A stretch of DNA of 49,954 nt, taken from the NCBI GenBank assembly GCA_031256955.1, contig JAIRPP010000004.1, positions 1 to 49,954 of the forward strand, written 5' to 3'. This stretch comes from Candidatus Methanoplasma sp. (lineage in GTDB: Archaea > Thermoplasmatota > Thermoplasmata > Methanomassiliicoccales > Methanomethylophilaceae). Below, in pieces: positions 31,807 to 40,542 of the stretch. The notes beneath the pieces were generated by a model that worked only from the letters and a program-made list of their open reading frames with translations, made no database searches and was not told where the DNA came from. The first letter of the stretch is position 1; each line of letters starts with the position of its first letter. The translations under genes and the position numbers were made by a program.

Positions 31807-33969
31807 ATGGCCCGCACGAGGATAGCTCTGGCCGGGAACCCGAACAGCGGGAAGACCACCGTCTTCAACAAGCTCACCGGGAGCTCCCAGCGCGTCGGGA
31901 ACTGGCCCGGCGTCACGATCGACAGGAAGGAGGGGAGGCTGAAGGGCGCTGACGGGGTCGACATAGTCGACCTCCCGGGGATATACTCCCTCTCGCCGTA
32001 CTCTCCCGAGGAGATAGTCTCCCGGGACTTCCTGCTCAAGGACCGCCCCGAGGCGGTCATAGACATAGTCGACGCGTCGAACCTCGAGAGGAACCTGTAC
32101 CTCACGACTCAGATAGTGGAGGCGGGGCTCCCGACGGTCATCGCGCTGAACATGATCGACGTGGCCCGCAAGAACAACGTCGAGATAGATTCGGAGGTCC
32201 TGTCCTCCGCCTTCGGGTGCAAGGTGGTGGAGACCGCCGCGACCAAGAGGGAGGGGCTGGACGAGCTGTCCCGCGAGGCGGTCGAAGCCTCCAAGGGGAG
32301 ACGGGAATGCGTCATAAGGTACTCCGAAGGCCTCGAGCGCCACGCGTCCGAGGTCGCATCCCTCATAGAGGGCTCGGTCCCCGCGGAATCCGCCAGATGG
32401 TACGCGCTGAAGATCCTGGAGAGGGACGAGATGGCCCTCGCCTCGGTCCCGGAGGAATCCCGCGAGGCCGTCGAGAAGGCGATATCCGACATGGAGGGGG
32501 AGTTCGGGGACGAGGCCGACAGCATAGTCGCGGGCGAGAGGTACGCCTTCATAGAGAGGACGGTGGCCGCCGCGGTGAAGCGCGACGGCCGCGTCGGGAG
32601 GGAGACCCCGTCCGACAGGGTCGACAAGATAGTGACGAACAGGTGGCTCGGGCTGCCCATATTCGCGCTCGTCATGTTCTTCACCTACTACATATCCATA
32701 TCCACCATAGGCACCATGGGGACGGACTGGGTCAACGACGAGTTCTTTGGCAACATCCTCATACCCGGCACGGAGGAATGGCTCGCAGACAACGCCGTCA
32801 ACGAGGTGCTGTCCGCCCTGATCGTCGATGGGATAATCAGCGGAGTGGGCGCGGTCCTGGGCTTCCTGCCCCAGATCCTGGTGCTGTTCGTGATGCTGTC
32901 CATACTGGAAGACTGCGGGTACATGGCCAGGGTCGCCTTCGTCATGGACCGCCTGTTCAGGAGGTTCGGCCTCTCCGGGAAGTCCTTCATACCCATCCTC
33001 ATAGGGACGGGGTGCGGGGTCCCGGGCATACTGTCCGCCAAGACCATAGAGGGCGAGAGGGAGAGGAGGATAACCGCGATGACCACCACGTTCATCCCGT
33101 GCTCCGCCAAGCTCCCCCTGATAGCCCTGATATCCGGGGCGATATTCTTCGAGTCCCCCTGGATCGCCGTGTCCACGTACTTCATGGGGATCTTCTGCAT
33201 ACTGCTCTCCGGCCTGATACTGAAGAAGTGGCGCACCCTGTCCGGGCCCTCGGCCCCGTTCATGATGGAGCTCCCCGCGTACCACGTCCCGTCCCTGACG
33301 GGAGTGATAAGGTCCACCCTCGAGAGGGGATGGGCGTTCGTCAAGAAGGCGGGGACGTTCATACTGCTCGCCTGCGTGGCGATATGGTTCCTGTCCGCGT
33401 TCGACTGGGGCTTCCACATGGTGGAGGAGGTGGAGGAATCCATGCTCGCCGACATAGGCAACGCCCTGAAGTGGATATTCGCGCCCCTGGGATGGGGGGA
33501 CGAGTGGGAGTTCACAGTGAGCTCGTTCACCGGGATACTGGCCAAGGAGAACATCGTCGGGACCATGGGCATACTGTTCGGGTTCTCCGAGGACGACCTC
33601 GAGGGGTCCGCCAGCTTCTGGGGCGCGGTCGCGGCCCGGTTCGGCGAGGGGACAGTCGGCAGCCTCGCGGCGTACTCGTTCATGGCGTTCAACCTGATCT
33701 GCGTGCCCTGCCTCGCGGCGGTCGGCGCCATGAGGAGGGAGCTCGGGTCCTGGAGGGACACCGCCAAGGCGGCGGCCTACCAGTGCGTCCTGGCCTACAT
33801 CGTGGCGATGCTGATCTACCAGTTCGGATGCGCCATAGCCGGGGAGCCGAGCCCGTGGATAGTGGCGGCGGCGGGCGTGCTGATCGCGCTGGTCTACATA
33901 CTCGCGGCGAAGGACCCGTTCGCGCCCCTGGCTCGCGCCATGGACAGGGTCAGGGGGCGCGGGGAATGA
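31807..33969 (+). CDS. feoB: FeoB, ferrous iron transporter
   Basis: 720 residues. The cytosolic G domain (1-175) has G1 AGNPNSGKTTVFNKLTG, G3 DLPGIYSL and G4 NMID. A helical GDI-like domain follows, then the membrane core with two Gate repeats: TGCGVPGILSAKTIEGERER and the later CVPCLAAVGAMRREL, each with the expected Cys. It imports Fe2+ across the inner membrane. The ATG at 31807 is one base from the feoA stop. The last codons overlap a Cys-rich small membrane protein by 4 nt, giving a three-gene operon. Confidence 0.96.
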   Translation: MARTRIALAGNPNSGKTTVFNKLTGSSQRVGNWPGVTIDRKEGRLKGADGVDIVDLPGIYSLSPYSPEEIVSRDFLLKDRPEAVIDIVDASNLERNLYLTTQIVEAGLPTVIALNMIDVARKNNVEIDSEVLSSAFGCKVVETAATKREGLDELSREAVEASKGRRECVIRYSEGLERHASEVASLIEGSVPAESARWYALKILERDEMALASVPEESREAVEKAISDMEGEFGDEADSIVAGERYAFIERTVAAAVKRDGRVGRETPSDRVDKIVTNRWLGLPIFALVMFFTYYISISTIGTMGTDWVNDEFFGNILIPGTEEWLADNAVNEVLSALIVDGIISGVGAVLGFLPQILVLFVMLSILEDCGYMARVAFVMDRLFRRFGLSGKSFIPILIGTGCGVPGILSAKTIEGERERRITAMTTTFIPCSAKLPLIALISGAIFFESPWIAVSTYFMGIFCILLSGLILKKWRTLSGPSAPFMMELPAYHVPSLTGVIRSTLERGWAFVKKAGTFILLACVAIWFLSAFDWGFHMVEEVEESMLADIGNALKWIFAPLGWGDEWEFTVSSFTGILAKENIVGTMGILFGFSEDDLEGSASFWGAVAARFGEGTVGSLAAYSFMAFNLICVPCLAAVGAMRRELGSWRDTAKAAAYQCVLAYIVAMLIYQFGCAIAGEPSPWIVAAAGVLIALVYILAAKDPFAPLARAMDRVRGRGE

Positions 33970-34220
33970 GCGAGGGCACGCTGATCGTGGGCGCGGCCCT
34001 CCTGCTGATCCTGATCGGCGCGGCGTACTCCGTCGCCCGGTCCAGGAGCCGCGGGGGGTGCTGCGGCTGCTGCGGGTGCTCCTCGTCAGAGAAGGGATGC
34101 GGCCAGGCCCGCCAGGACGATGGCGGCCAGGCAGGCTCCCGCGAGCGCCCAGGGGTCCCTGCGTGCGAGAAGGCATGCTGTGGAGACCAGGACTCCCGCG
34201 AACGGCGCGAAGACGATTAA
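33966..34220 (+). CDS. FeoB-associated Cys-rich membrane protein
   Basis: 84 residues. One N-terminal membrane helix (about 4-22, TLIVGAALLLILIGAAYSVA) is followed by a cysteine cluster CCGCCGC and further Cys residues. Small proteins of this design follow feoB in many bacteria and archaea. The ATG overlaps the feoB stop by 4 nt. The family is usually 50-60 residues; here the C-terminal half is extra, hydrophilic, and lies opposite the DUF1634 gene for 135 nt, so this tail may not be constrained as protein. It still includes CEKACCGD, which may bind metal. Confidence 0.7.
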   Translation: MSEGTLIVGAALLLILIGAAYSVARSRSRGGCCGCCGCSSSEKGCGQARQDDGGQAGSRERPGVPACEKACCGDQDSRERREDD

Positions 34221-34352
34221 AGCGATCCCGATGCCGAGGGAGAGGTCCCCCGGGGAGCCTCCCCCGAGGGCCAGCCCGATGACGCACAGGATCACCCCGC
34301 CGACCACGCCCGCTTTCAGCGCGGCGGCGGTGGCCCTTCCCATTTCTATCAT
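34086..34352 (-). CDS. DUF1634 membrane protein, TSUP partner
   Basis: 88 residues with three membrane helices (about 13-31, 39-58 and 68-87), spaced by LACLLARRDPWALAG-type basic loop between the last two. DUF1634 proteins are regularly encoded next to TauE/SafE-type transporters in archaea. The ATG overlaps the TSUP stop by 4 nt (ATGA), so the two are coupled and may form one transporter. Its 3' half is antisense to the FeoB-associated gene. Confidence 0.8.
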   Translation of the reverse strand: MIEMGRATAAALKAGVVGGVILCVIGLALGGGSPGDLSLGIGIALIVFAPFAGVLVSTACLLARRDPWALAGACLAAIVLAGLAASLL

Positions 34353-35170
34353 AGATACCCTCCCGCTTCCAGGAGGACCACCGCCGCCACGAACAGCAGC
34401 AGGACGGAGAAGTACCTCCTGACCGAGGAGGAGTCGATGCGCCTGGACGCATGGACCCCTGCGATCGATCCCGCGAACGCGCCTATGGCTATGGCCGCCG
34501 CGTGCTCCATGAGGAGGCTCCCGCTGGCGAGGTATATTATCGCGCCGGAGAACGCGGTTATCCCGATCATGTAGTTGCTGGTGTTGCTGGCGGCCCTCAT
34601 GGGCACGCCCATCATGAGGTTCATCAGGGGGATCTTGACGGTCCCTCCCCCGACGCCGGTCATGGACGACATGGCCCCCGCGGCGGCGCACAGCGCCGTC
34701 CCCGGCGCGAGGCGCCCCACCCTGTACCTCTTCACCTCCCCGCTCTTGTCGTCCCTGTACGAGAACGAGAGCGGGTCGTCCTCGGAGGTCGGCGCGGGGG
34801 CGCGCTCGGGGACCAGCAGCATGGACGCGGCGCTGTATATCTCCACGGCCGCGAACGCGGCCAGCAGGATCCAGTTCTCTATATAGACGGCGACCAGGGC
34901 CCCCGCCATGGCGCCTATGGTGGTGGTGGTCTCCAGCAGCAGCCCCAGGCGCACGTTGGCCGCGCCCTTCTCGACGTAGAACGCCGCCGCCCCGGTCGAC
35001 GACGCTATTATGCCCACCAGGCTGACCGCCACCGCCTCGCTCGCGGAGAGCCCGTAGATTATCGTCAGGACGGGGACGAATATTATCCCTCCCCCTATGC
35101 CGAAGAGCGCGCCGAGGGTCCCGGAGAGGGCCCCAACGGCTATGAGCTCGGCCATCAGGACCGGTTCCAT
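34349..35170 (-). CDS. TSUP family (TauE/SafE) anion transporter
   Basis: 273 residues with about eight membrane helices in two repeats. The conserved GALSGTLGALFGIGGGIIFVPVL near the start and SSMTGVGGGTVKIPLMNLMM near residue 165 are the paired signature loops of this family. Members export sulfite, sulfoacetate or related anions, or take up sulfur compounds; the substrate here is unknown. A cytosolic loop (about 128-150, EDDPLSFSYRDDKSGEVKRY) is longer than usual. The ATG at 35170 has a TATA box (AAATATATA, near 35193-35201) about 27 nt upstream. Coupled to DUF1634. Confidence 0.9.
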   Translation of the reverse strand: MEPVLMAELIAVGALSGTLGALFGIGGGIIFVPVLTIIYGLSASEAVAVSLVGIIASSTGAAAFYVEKGAANVRLGLLLETTTTIGAMAGALVAVYIENWILLAAFAAVEIYSAASMLLVPERAPAPTSEDDPLSFSYRDDKSGEVKRYRVGRLAPGTALCAAAGAMSSMTGVGGGTVKIPLMNLMMGVPMRAASNTSNYMIGITAFSGAIIYLASGSLLMEHAAAIAIGAFAGSIAGVHASRRIDSSSVRRYFSVLLLFVAAVVLLEAGGYL

Positions 35171-35239
35171 GCGGGATCCGATCCTTTTCGGAGTATATAT
35201 TTTGAATCGGAGCCTCTAGATCCCCGGCGCCCGCATATG

Positions 35240-35250
35240 AAAAAGATTTA
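35240..35250 (+). promoter_or_regulatory. TATA box for the ThiI-like gene
   Basis: AAAAGATTTATCC region, about 27 nt before the GTG at 35274; leaderless mRNA likely. Confidence 0.45.
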
Positions 35251-35273
35251 TCCCCGCACTCCATCGGGCGGGC

Positions 35274-36131
35274 GTGGCTACGATATTGGCTAGATATTCA
35301 GAGATAGGTCTGAAGAGCACGCCCGTCAGGATGAGGTTCGAGAACAGGCTGAAGGACAACATCCTCTCGATGCTCGCGCACGACGGCGTAGAGGCGATCG
35401 TGTCCATGAGGGACGCGAGGTACTTCATAGAGGCGGCCGACGCGGGCGCGGCCGTGGCCTCTCTGAAGAAGGTGTTCGGGATAGCGTCGCTCTCCGTCGC
35501 AGAGACGTGCTCGTCCGATATGGAGGAGCTCAAGAGGGCGGCCGCGGAGTACTCCCGCGGGAGGATATCGCAGGGGCAGTCCTTCGCGGTCAAGGCGAGG
35601 CGGGAGGGGAACCACCCGTACACCAGCATGGACGTGGGGAGGGAGGTCGGATCCGCCATATTCGAGGCGAACGCCGACGTGGGCGCGAGGGTGGACCTCA
35701 CGAACCCGGACGCTGTCTTCTACGTGGAGGTCCGGGGCAAGAGCGCGTACATATTCGGATCATATGTGAAATGCCACGCGGGGCTCCCGCTGGGCACCCA
35801 GGGCAGGGTGATAGCCGAGGCGGACGACGACCGCGGCATACTCTCCGCCTGGCTCATGATGAAGCGCGGCTGCAGGGCGTACGTCCGCGGGAAGGCCGAC
35901 TTCTCCGTCCTGAAGAGGTACGACCCCCGCCTGAAGGTCCTGGGGGAGGGGGAGGAGCCCGGCAAGAAGGTCATGGGCATGGTGTTCGGCGCCCCGCTCT
36001 CCGGAGTGGGCGCGATAGACGTGGCGAGCTACGACGTGCCCGTGTTCTTCCCGACCGTCGGGATGACCGACGACGATGTGGCCCAGATGATGGCGATGAT
36101 AGAAAGGGAATCCGCGCCCCCGTCCGCCTGA
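35274..36131 (+). CDS. ThiI-like THUMP protein with degenerate PP-loop
   Basis: 285 residues from a GTG. The N-terminal ferredoxin-like domain (ILARYSEIGLKSTPVRMRFE) and THUMP domain (FAVKARREGNHPYTSMDVGR, then YVEVRGKSAYIFGSYVKCHA) match the tRNA 4-thiouridine synthase ThiI. The bridge GLPLGTQGRVIA is conserved, but where the ATP pyrophosphatase loop SGGIDS should be, the sequence reads EADDDRGILSAWLMMKRGC. The rest of the PP-loop domain is shortened (family about 380 residues). It can probably bind tRNA but not adenylate it. It may pair with a separate PP-loop enzyme, which is inference. Confidence 0.75.
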   Translation: MATILARYSEIGLKSTPVRMRFENRLKDNILSMLAHDGVEAIVSMRDARYFIEAADAGAAVASLKKVFGIASLSVAETCSSDMEELKRAAAEYSRGRISQGQSFAVKARREGNHPYTSMDVGREVGSAIFEANADVGARVDLTNPDAVFYVEVRGKSAYIFGSYVKCHAGLPLGTQGRVIAEADDDRGILSAWLMMKRGCRAYVRGKADFSVLKRYDPRLKVLGEGEEPGKKVMGMVFGAPLSGVGAIDVASYDVPVFFPTVGMTDDDVAQMMAMIERESAPPSA

Positions 36132-36148
36132 CGGGGGCGCTTTTAGTT

Positions 36149-36784
36149 TCAGTCGTGCTTCCTGCGCGCCTGCTTGTTGGCTCTGACGGAGGGCCTGGCG
36201 TTCTCCGCGCCCTTGCCCTTGTTCCTGAGCCCGCGGCCGGCGGCGCCGGCGGAAGTGAGCCCGCGGTACACGCGGTTCTTGTTGTTGGACTCGCAGATCC
36301 AGTTGATCTTGGGGTCCGCCATTATCACGGGGTGCGCGGGGTCCACGAGTATGACCTCGTACCACTCGTGCAGGCCGTCGGATCCGACCCAGTAGGAGTT
36401 CAGCACCTCGAGGTTCGCGAACCTCTTGGCGGTCCTCTCCTCGGCCATCCTCTGGAGGCTCTTGCCGACGGTCATCTGGTTGATACCCTTCCTCTTGGCC
36501 CTCCTTCCGGCGGTTATGGCCCTCTTTCTGAAGTTGCCCTTCCTGACTTTCGCCCTGACCAGCACGTATCCCTGCTTGGCCTTGTAGCCGAGGGCCCTGG
36601 CCCTGTCCAGGCGGGTGGGCTTCTCTATGCGGAGGAAGTTGTCCTCCCTCCTCCACTGTATCCTCCTCTCGCGGTTGAGCTCCTTCAGATAGGATCTGTC
36701 GGGGTTCTTCCATGCGTCTGCAATGTAGCTGTAGAAGCTCTTGCCGTTGACCGGGCGGGCTTCCTGCTGGCCTTCTTCGCTCAT
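36149..36784 (-). CDS. rpl15e: 50S ribosomal protein L15e
   Basis: 211 residues. SFYSYIADAWKNPDRSYLKE, the RLDRARALGYKAKQGYVLVR segment and FANLEVLNSYWVGSDGLHEW are L15e signatures, exclusive to archaea and eukaryotes. The ATG at 36784 follows AAAGGTGAT by 4-5 nt. A TATA-like CTTTAAATATCC lies near 36860-36870. Basic C-terminal tail (VRANKQARRKHD). It is convergent with the ThiI-like gene, 17 nt apart. Confidence 0.95.
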   Translation of the reverse strand: MSEEGQQEARPVNGKSFYSYIADAWKNPDRSYLKELNRERRIQWRREDNFLRIEKPTRLDRARALGYKAKQGYVLVRAKVRKGNFRKRAITAGRRAKRKGINQMTVGKSLQRMAEERTAKRFANLEVLNSYWVGSDGLHEWYEVILVDPAHPVIMADPKINWICESNNKNRVYRGLTSAGAAGRGLRNKGKGAENARPSVRANKQARRKHD

Positions 36785-36914
36785 TATAATCACCTTTTTC
36801 GGATTCACCCCGTAGGGCACATTTCCGCGGAGCCGAGTCCGCAACCGATGAATCTTGAAGGGATATTTAAAGTGCTTGGTGCCCCCGCCGCCGGGGCCCC
36901 GGCCCGCCCCGGGG

Positions 36915-39320
36915 TCAGAAGAAGTCGTCCAGCCTCATGGACTTGACCGACCCCTTCGCCTTCGGCGCGGCCCCCTCCCTGCGCCCCTCGTCCGGCCCGT
37001 GGTCGAACCCCCCGTCGAACAGGGTGGACTGCTGGCTCCCCATCATGAGGTCCTTCTCGCTCCACCCGAACACCTCCGTGATCCTGGAGGCGGTCTGGGC
37101 CAGGCGGCCGGCGTAGTACCTGTAGTCCGGCTTGCCGTCGAACGGGGTCCCGCTCACGTACGGCTCCACCTGCTGCGGGGTCCTGTCCGCGTCCGTGACT
37201 ATCCAGGAGACCTTCATGCCGGGTATGAAGTTGTACCCCTTCGCGACCAGCTTCTTCATGGCCTGCACGTTGCTCATGCGCTCGGGGTTCTCGTACGCGC
37301 CCTCGCCCCTGCACGTCCTGGATATGACCAGGTCCGCAGGGTCCACGCGCTTCGCCAGCGTGTCCTGGATCGTCCTCTTGACCATGGCCAGCGCCTCCTC
37401 CCCCTTCTCGTCCAGGATCTTCTCGAACAGCTCCGTCAGCAGCTTGCTCTGGAGGTCGAAGGAGTCCGACCTCCTGGTCTCGTACCCCCTCATCAGGAGG
37501 TCGTCGTCGGACTTCGGCCACGCCACCCTGCCGACGTACCTCTTCTTCTTCCCGTGGGAGAACAGGGGCTCCAGGATCTTCTCGAACTCGAGGGTGCCCC
37601 CGTCGCGGGAGAACCGCTCGGCCATGGCCTTCCCGAACGCGACCGACCCCTCCAGGGTGCGGTCCGGGGACTGCATGAACACCGAGTCCGTGTCGGAGTA
37701 GACCACGCTGACCCCCTCCGCCTCCACCGCCTTTATGATGGACTTCACGTTGTCCCTCGCGAACGCGGTTATGGCGGACCCTATGCTCTTGTCCGTGAAC
37801 CTGTAGAAGGACGAGGCGAACACGCCGTAGAACGTGTTCATGAGGATCTTCACGGCGGCCTGGAGGCCGTCGAGGTACTGCCTCTCCCTCTCGTCCGAGG
37901 CGGACCTCATCCTGGCCTTTATGGAGTCCCTCTCCCTCATGAGCCCCTCCAATATGGACGGGAGGAGCCCCACGCGCCTCTCCGGGGACATGAACCTCGC
38001 CCCCGACGGGCTGGCTATCTCCCCGTCCGGGGACAGGGTGGTGAAGCATATGTTCTTGGCGATTATGAGCGAGGGGTACATGGACTTGAAGTCCAGGACG
38101 CAGACCCAATGGTAGAGCCCCGGGTTCAGGGTGTGCACGTAGCCCCCCTCGATCTGGTCGTCGCCGGTCCTCCTGCCCGTCAGGGGGACCGCGATCTTGC
38201 GCCTGTCGGCCGCGCGTATCAGCAGGGAGTCCGCCAGCTGGGAGGACCCCGCGCTGACTGCGTCGTCCAGGGGGAGCTTGGCCACCGCGGCCAGGTCCAT
38301 GCCCTTGCGTATGGTCCCCACCGACAGCAGCACCCTCAGGGCCAGCTCCGCGTCCTTGGTGCAGTACCTGACGACCTTCGCGCTGTCCTCCTCCCACTCC
38401 CTGTCCATGTTCTTGGGGTCCACGTCCAGCTTCTCCTCCCCCAGGATCTGCCTGGACACCGCGTTGAGGGTCTCCTGCTTGGGGCGGAGCTCCCTCTTGA
38501 CCGCCCACCACGCGTCCAGGACCACCCTCCCCTTGAGCCTCCAGAACCTGTCGTTGACCTCCCTGGGCTGGCCGCCGTCCCTCCCCCACGGGAGGGCGTC
38601 CCTCATCCTGTTCCTCTCGGCCCGCTCCATTATCTTGGGGATGTCGTAGTTGTCTATGTTGTACCCCGTTATCACGTCGGGGTCCTCCGCCCTGATCAGG
38701 TCGGACAGGCCGGATATTATGTCCTCCTCCCTCCCGGTCAGAGGGGGGCACTCCCTGATCCCCCCCTTCTCCCCCACGACGGCGCATATGGCGAATATGG
38801 TGCCCTTCTCTATGCTGTTCTCTATGTCGAAGGACAGGAACCTGAGCCCGGGGTCGAAGGACTCTATGCTCTCGAAGCCGTCCATCCTGACCGTCAGGTC
38901 CGTCAGGTACCCGTAGCCATCCGCCTCCTCCCCGCGGGCGCGTATGCAGGACCCCATGTCCATGTCGTAGATGAACCTGTGATGGAAGGGTATGTCCGCG
39001 GCCAGGACCTCGAAGCCCTTCCTCAGCCTGTTCCTGTACTCCGGGATCTTCCAGGGCGACTTTATAGTGACTCTGGCGACATCCCTCTCCCTCCCCCTGA
39101 GCAGGAGGCGGTCGCGCTCCAGGCGGATCACCTCGGGGTCCGCCCCGAGGGCCTTCTCCAGCTCCGCGGTGGGGTCGGCGACGAAGAAGTACGGCTCGTA
39201 GCCGAAGCGCAGCAGGGTTATCGACTTCCCGTCCCTGGTCTTGCCGAAGAGCTCCAGGAAGACACTCTCGCCCCCGGAGCCGTACGAGGCGGAGATCAGG
39301 CGGACGTCGTATTCGCCCAT
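36915..39320 (-). CDS. polB: Family B DNA polymerase
   Basis: 801 residues. Proofreading motifs: RFLSFDIENS (Exo I), ITGYNIDNYDIP (Exo II) and YCTKDAELA (Exo III). Polymerase motifs: VLDFKSMYPSLI (A), KILMNTFYGVFAS (B), VVYSDTDSVFM (C) and GKKKRYVG. It is the replicative or repair B-type polymerase, with 3'-5' exonuclease. The C-terminus offers two possible PCNA-binding motifs: QSTLFDGGF about 38 residues from the end and MRLDDFF at the very end; the latter lacks the usual Gln. The ATG at 39320 follows GGTGA, which contains the stop codon of ychF, so the two are coupled. Confidence 0.96.
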   Translation of the reverse strand: MGEYDVRLISASYGSGGESVFLELFGKTRDGKSITLLRFGYEPYFFVADPTAELEKALGADPEVIRLERDRLLLRGRERDVARVTIKSPWKIPEYRNRLRKGFEVLAADIPFHHRFIYDMDMGSCIRARGEEADGYGYLTDLTVRMDGFESIESFDPGLRFLSFDIENSIEKGTIFAICAVVGEKGGIRECPPLTGREEDIISGLSDLIRAEDPDVITGYNIDNYDIPKIMERAERNRMRDALPWGRDGGQPREVNDRFWRLKGRVVLDAWWAVKRELRPKQETLNAVSRQILGEEKLDVDPKNMDREWEEDSAKVVRYCTKDAELALRVLLSVGTIRKGMDLAAVAKLPLDDAVSAGSSQLADSLLIRAADRRKIAVPLTGRRTGDDQIEGGYVHTLNPGLYHWVCVLDFKSMYPSLIIAKNICFTTLSPDGEIASPSGARFMSPERRVGLLPSILEGLMRERDSIKARMRSASDERERQYLDGLQAAVKILMNTFYGVFASSFYRFTDKSIGSAITAFARDNVKSIIKAVEAEGVSVVYSDTDSVFMQSPDRTLEGSVAFGKAMAERFSRDGGTLEFEKILEPLFSHGKKKRYVGRVAWPKSDDDLLMRGYETRRSDSFDLQSKLLTELFEKILDEKGEEALAMVKRTIQDTLAKRVDPADLVISRTCRGEGAYENPERMSNVQAMKKLVAKGYNFIPGMKVSWIVTDADRTPQQVEPYVSGTPFDGKPDYRYYAGRLAQTASRITEVFGWSEKDLMMGSQQSTLFDGGFDHGPDEGRREGAAPKAKGSVKSMRLDDFF

Positions 39321-39324
39321 GGGA

Positions 39325-40512
39325 TCACCGGTTCGCGACTATGCGGATCACGTCCCCGTCCTGGAGGACGTAGTCGGCCCCTACGGTGCGCTTGGTCTTC
39401 GCGTTCACGGCGCGTATGAACTTGTCCCCCAGGTCGGTGTGGACGCGGTACGCCAGGTCCCTGGCGGTGGACCCCCTCTTCATGAGTATGCAGTCTGGGA
39501 GGACCCTGCCGAAGTGGTCGGTGTACTTGGACTCGTCCTCCACCGGATACGCGGCGATCATGTCCAGTATCCCGAAGACGGCGGCCTCGAGGCACTTCTG
39601 GACCCCGGTCCCCCCGAGCGCGGACATCTTCTCCGCCATGTACCCCATGGCCTTGCGCTGCCCGTCGCTCAGGCTGGCGCCCTCCCTGGCCTCGAACGAC
39701 GCGTCGCCGGGGGCGTAGCCTATCAGCCCGGCCGCCGCCGCCTTCCTGAGCGCCAGCTCGGTCTCGGCCATGACGGGGACGGCGGAGCCGTCCAGCTCCC
39801 TTATCCTCTCGAAATTCCCCTTGGGCGCCACGTCCGCCTTGTTCATGGCGATGACCATGGGCTTCGACAGCGCCCTTATCTCGCCGCACAGCGCGAGCAG
39901 GTTGTCGTCGTCCCACAGGGTCGGGTCGGAGGGCAGGCCCGTGCGGCGCACCGCCTCCTTTATGTCCGCCTCGGAGACCTTCAGCCCCGCCAGCCTCTCG
40001 TGGAGGACCGCCTCGGGCTTGCTCCCGGTCATCTTGGCCTGCCTGGCGATCTTGCCCAGGCCGTTCTTGACTATCTCCCTCATCCAGAGGTCCAGCTCCC
40101 TCCTCAGGAACCTCACGTCGTCCGCAGGGTCGAACCTGCCTGGCTCCCCCGGGTTGCCCTCGAGGTCCGTCGACCCGCTCGCGTCCACCACGTTTATGAA
40201 CGCGTCCGCCTGCCTGAGGTCGTCCAGGAACTTGTTCCCCAGCCCCTTCCCGTCCCAGGCGTCGGGGACCAGCCCCGCCACGTCCAGGAGCTCCACCGGA
40301 ACCATCCTGACCCCGTCCAGGCACGCGGAGTTGTGCGGGGTGCACGAGACTCCGAGCGCGCGGCAGGGGCAGGGCGACCTGACATAGGCCACGCCCTTGT
40401 TGGGAGCTATGGTGGTGAACGGGTAGTTCGCTATCTCCACCGGCGCCATCGTCGCCGCCCCGAAGAACGTGGACTTCCCTACGTTCGGCTTGCCTACTAT
40501 GCCGATCTGCAT
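39325..40512 (-). CDS. ychF: OBG-family GTPase, YchF/Ola1-like
   Basis: 395 residues. G1 GIVGKPNVGKSTFFGAAT starts at the N-terminus, with NYPFTTIAPNKGVAYV (switch), LLDVAGLVPDAWDGKGLGN (G3) and VIAMNKAD (G4). A CPCRALGVSC-type Cys cluster follows the switch, as in archaeal members. A C-terminal TGS domain (FGRVLPDCILMKRGSTARDL, then DKFIRAVNAKT, DYVLQDGDVIRIV) is present. The protein is thought to bind ribosomes. The ATG at 40512 gives the family start; a TATA-like GGTTAATCG lies about 28 nt upstream. Confidence 0.93.
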   Translation of the reverse strand: MQIGIVGKPNVGKSTFFGAATMAPVEIANYPFTTIAPNKGVAYVRSPCPCRALGVSCTPHNSACLDGVRMVPVELLDVAGLVPDAWDGKGLGNKFLDDLRQADAFINVVDASGSTDLEGNPGEPGRFDPADDVRFLRRELDLWMREIVKNGLGKIARQAKMTGSKPEAVLHERLAGLKVSEADIKEAVRRTGLPSDPTLWDDDNLLALCGEIRALSKPMVIAMNKADVAPKGNFERIRELDGSAVPVMAETELALRKAAAAGLIGYAPGDASFEAREGASLSDGQRKAMGYMAEKMSALGGTGVQKCLEAAVFGILDMIAAYPVEDESKYTDHFGRVLPDCILMKRGSTARDLAYRVHTDLGDKFIRAVNAKTKRTVGADYVLQDGDVIRIVANR

Positions 40513-40542
40513 GTGATCGCGGGTACATGCCCTCAAAGGCGA

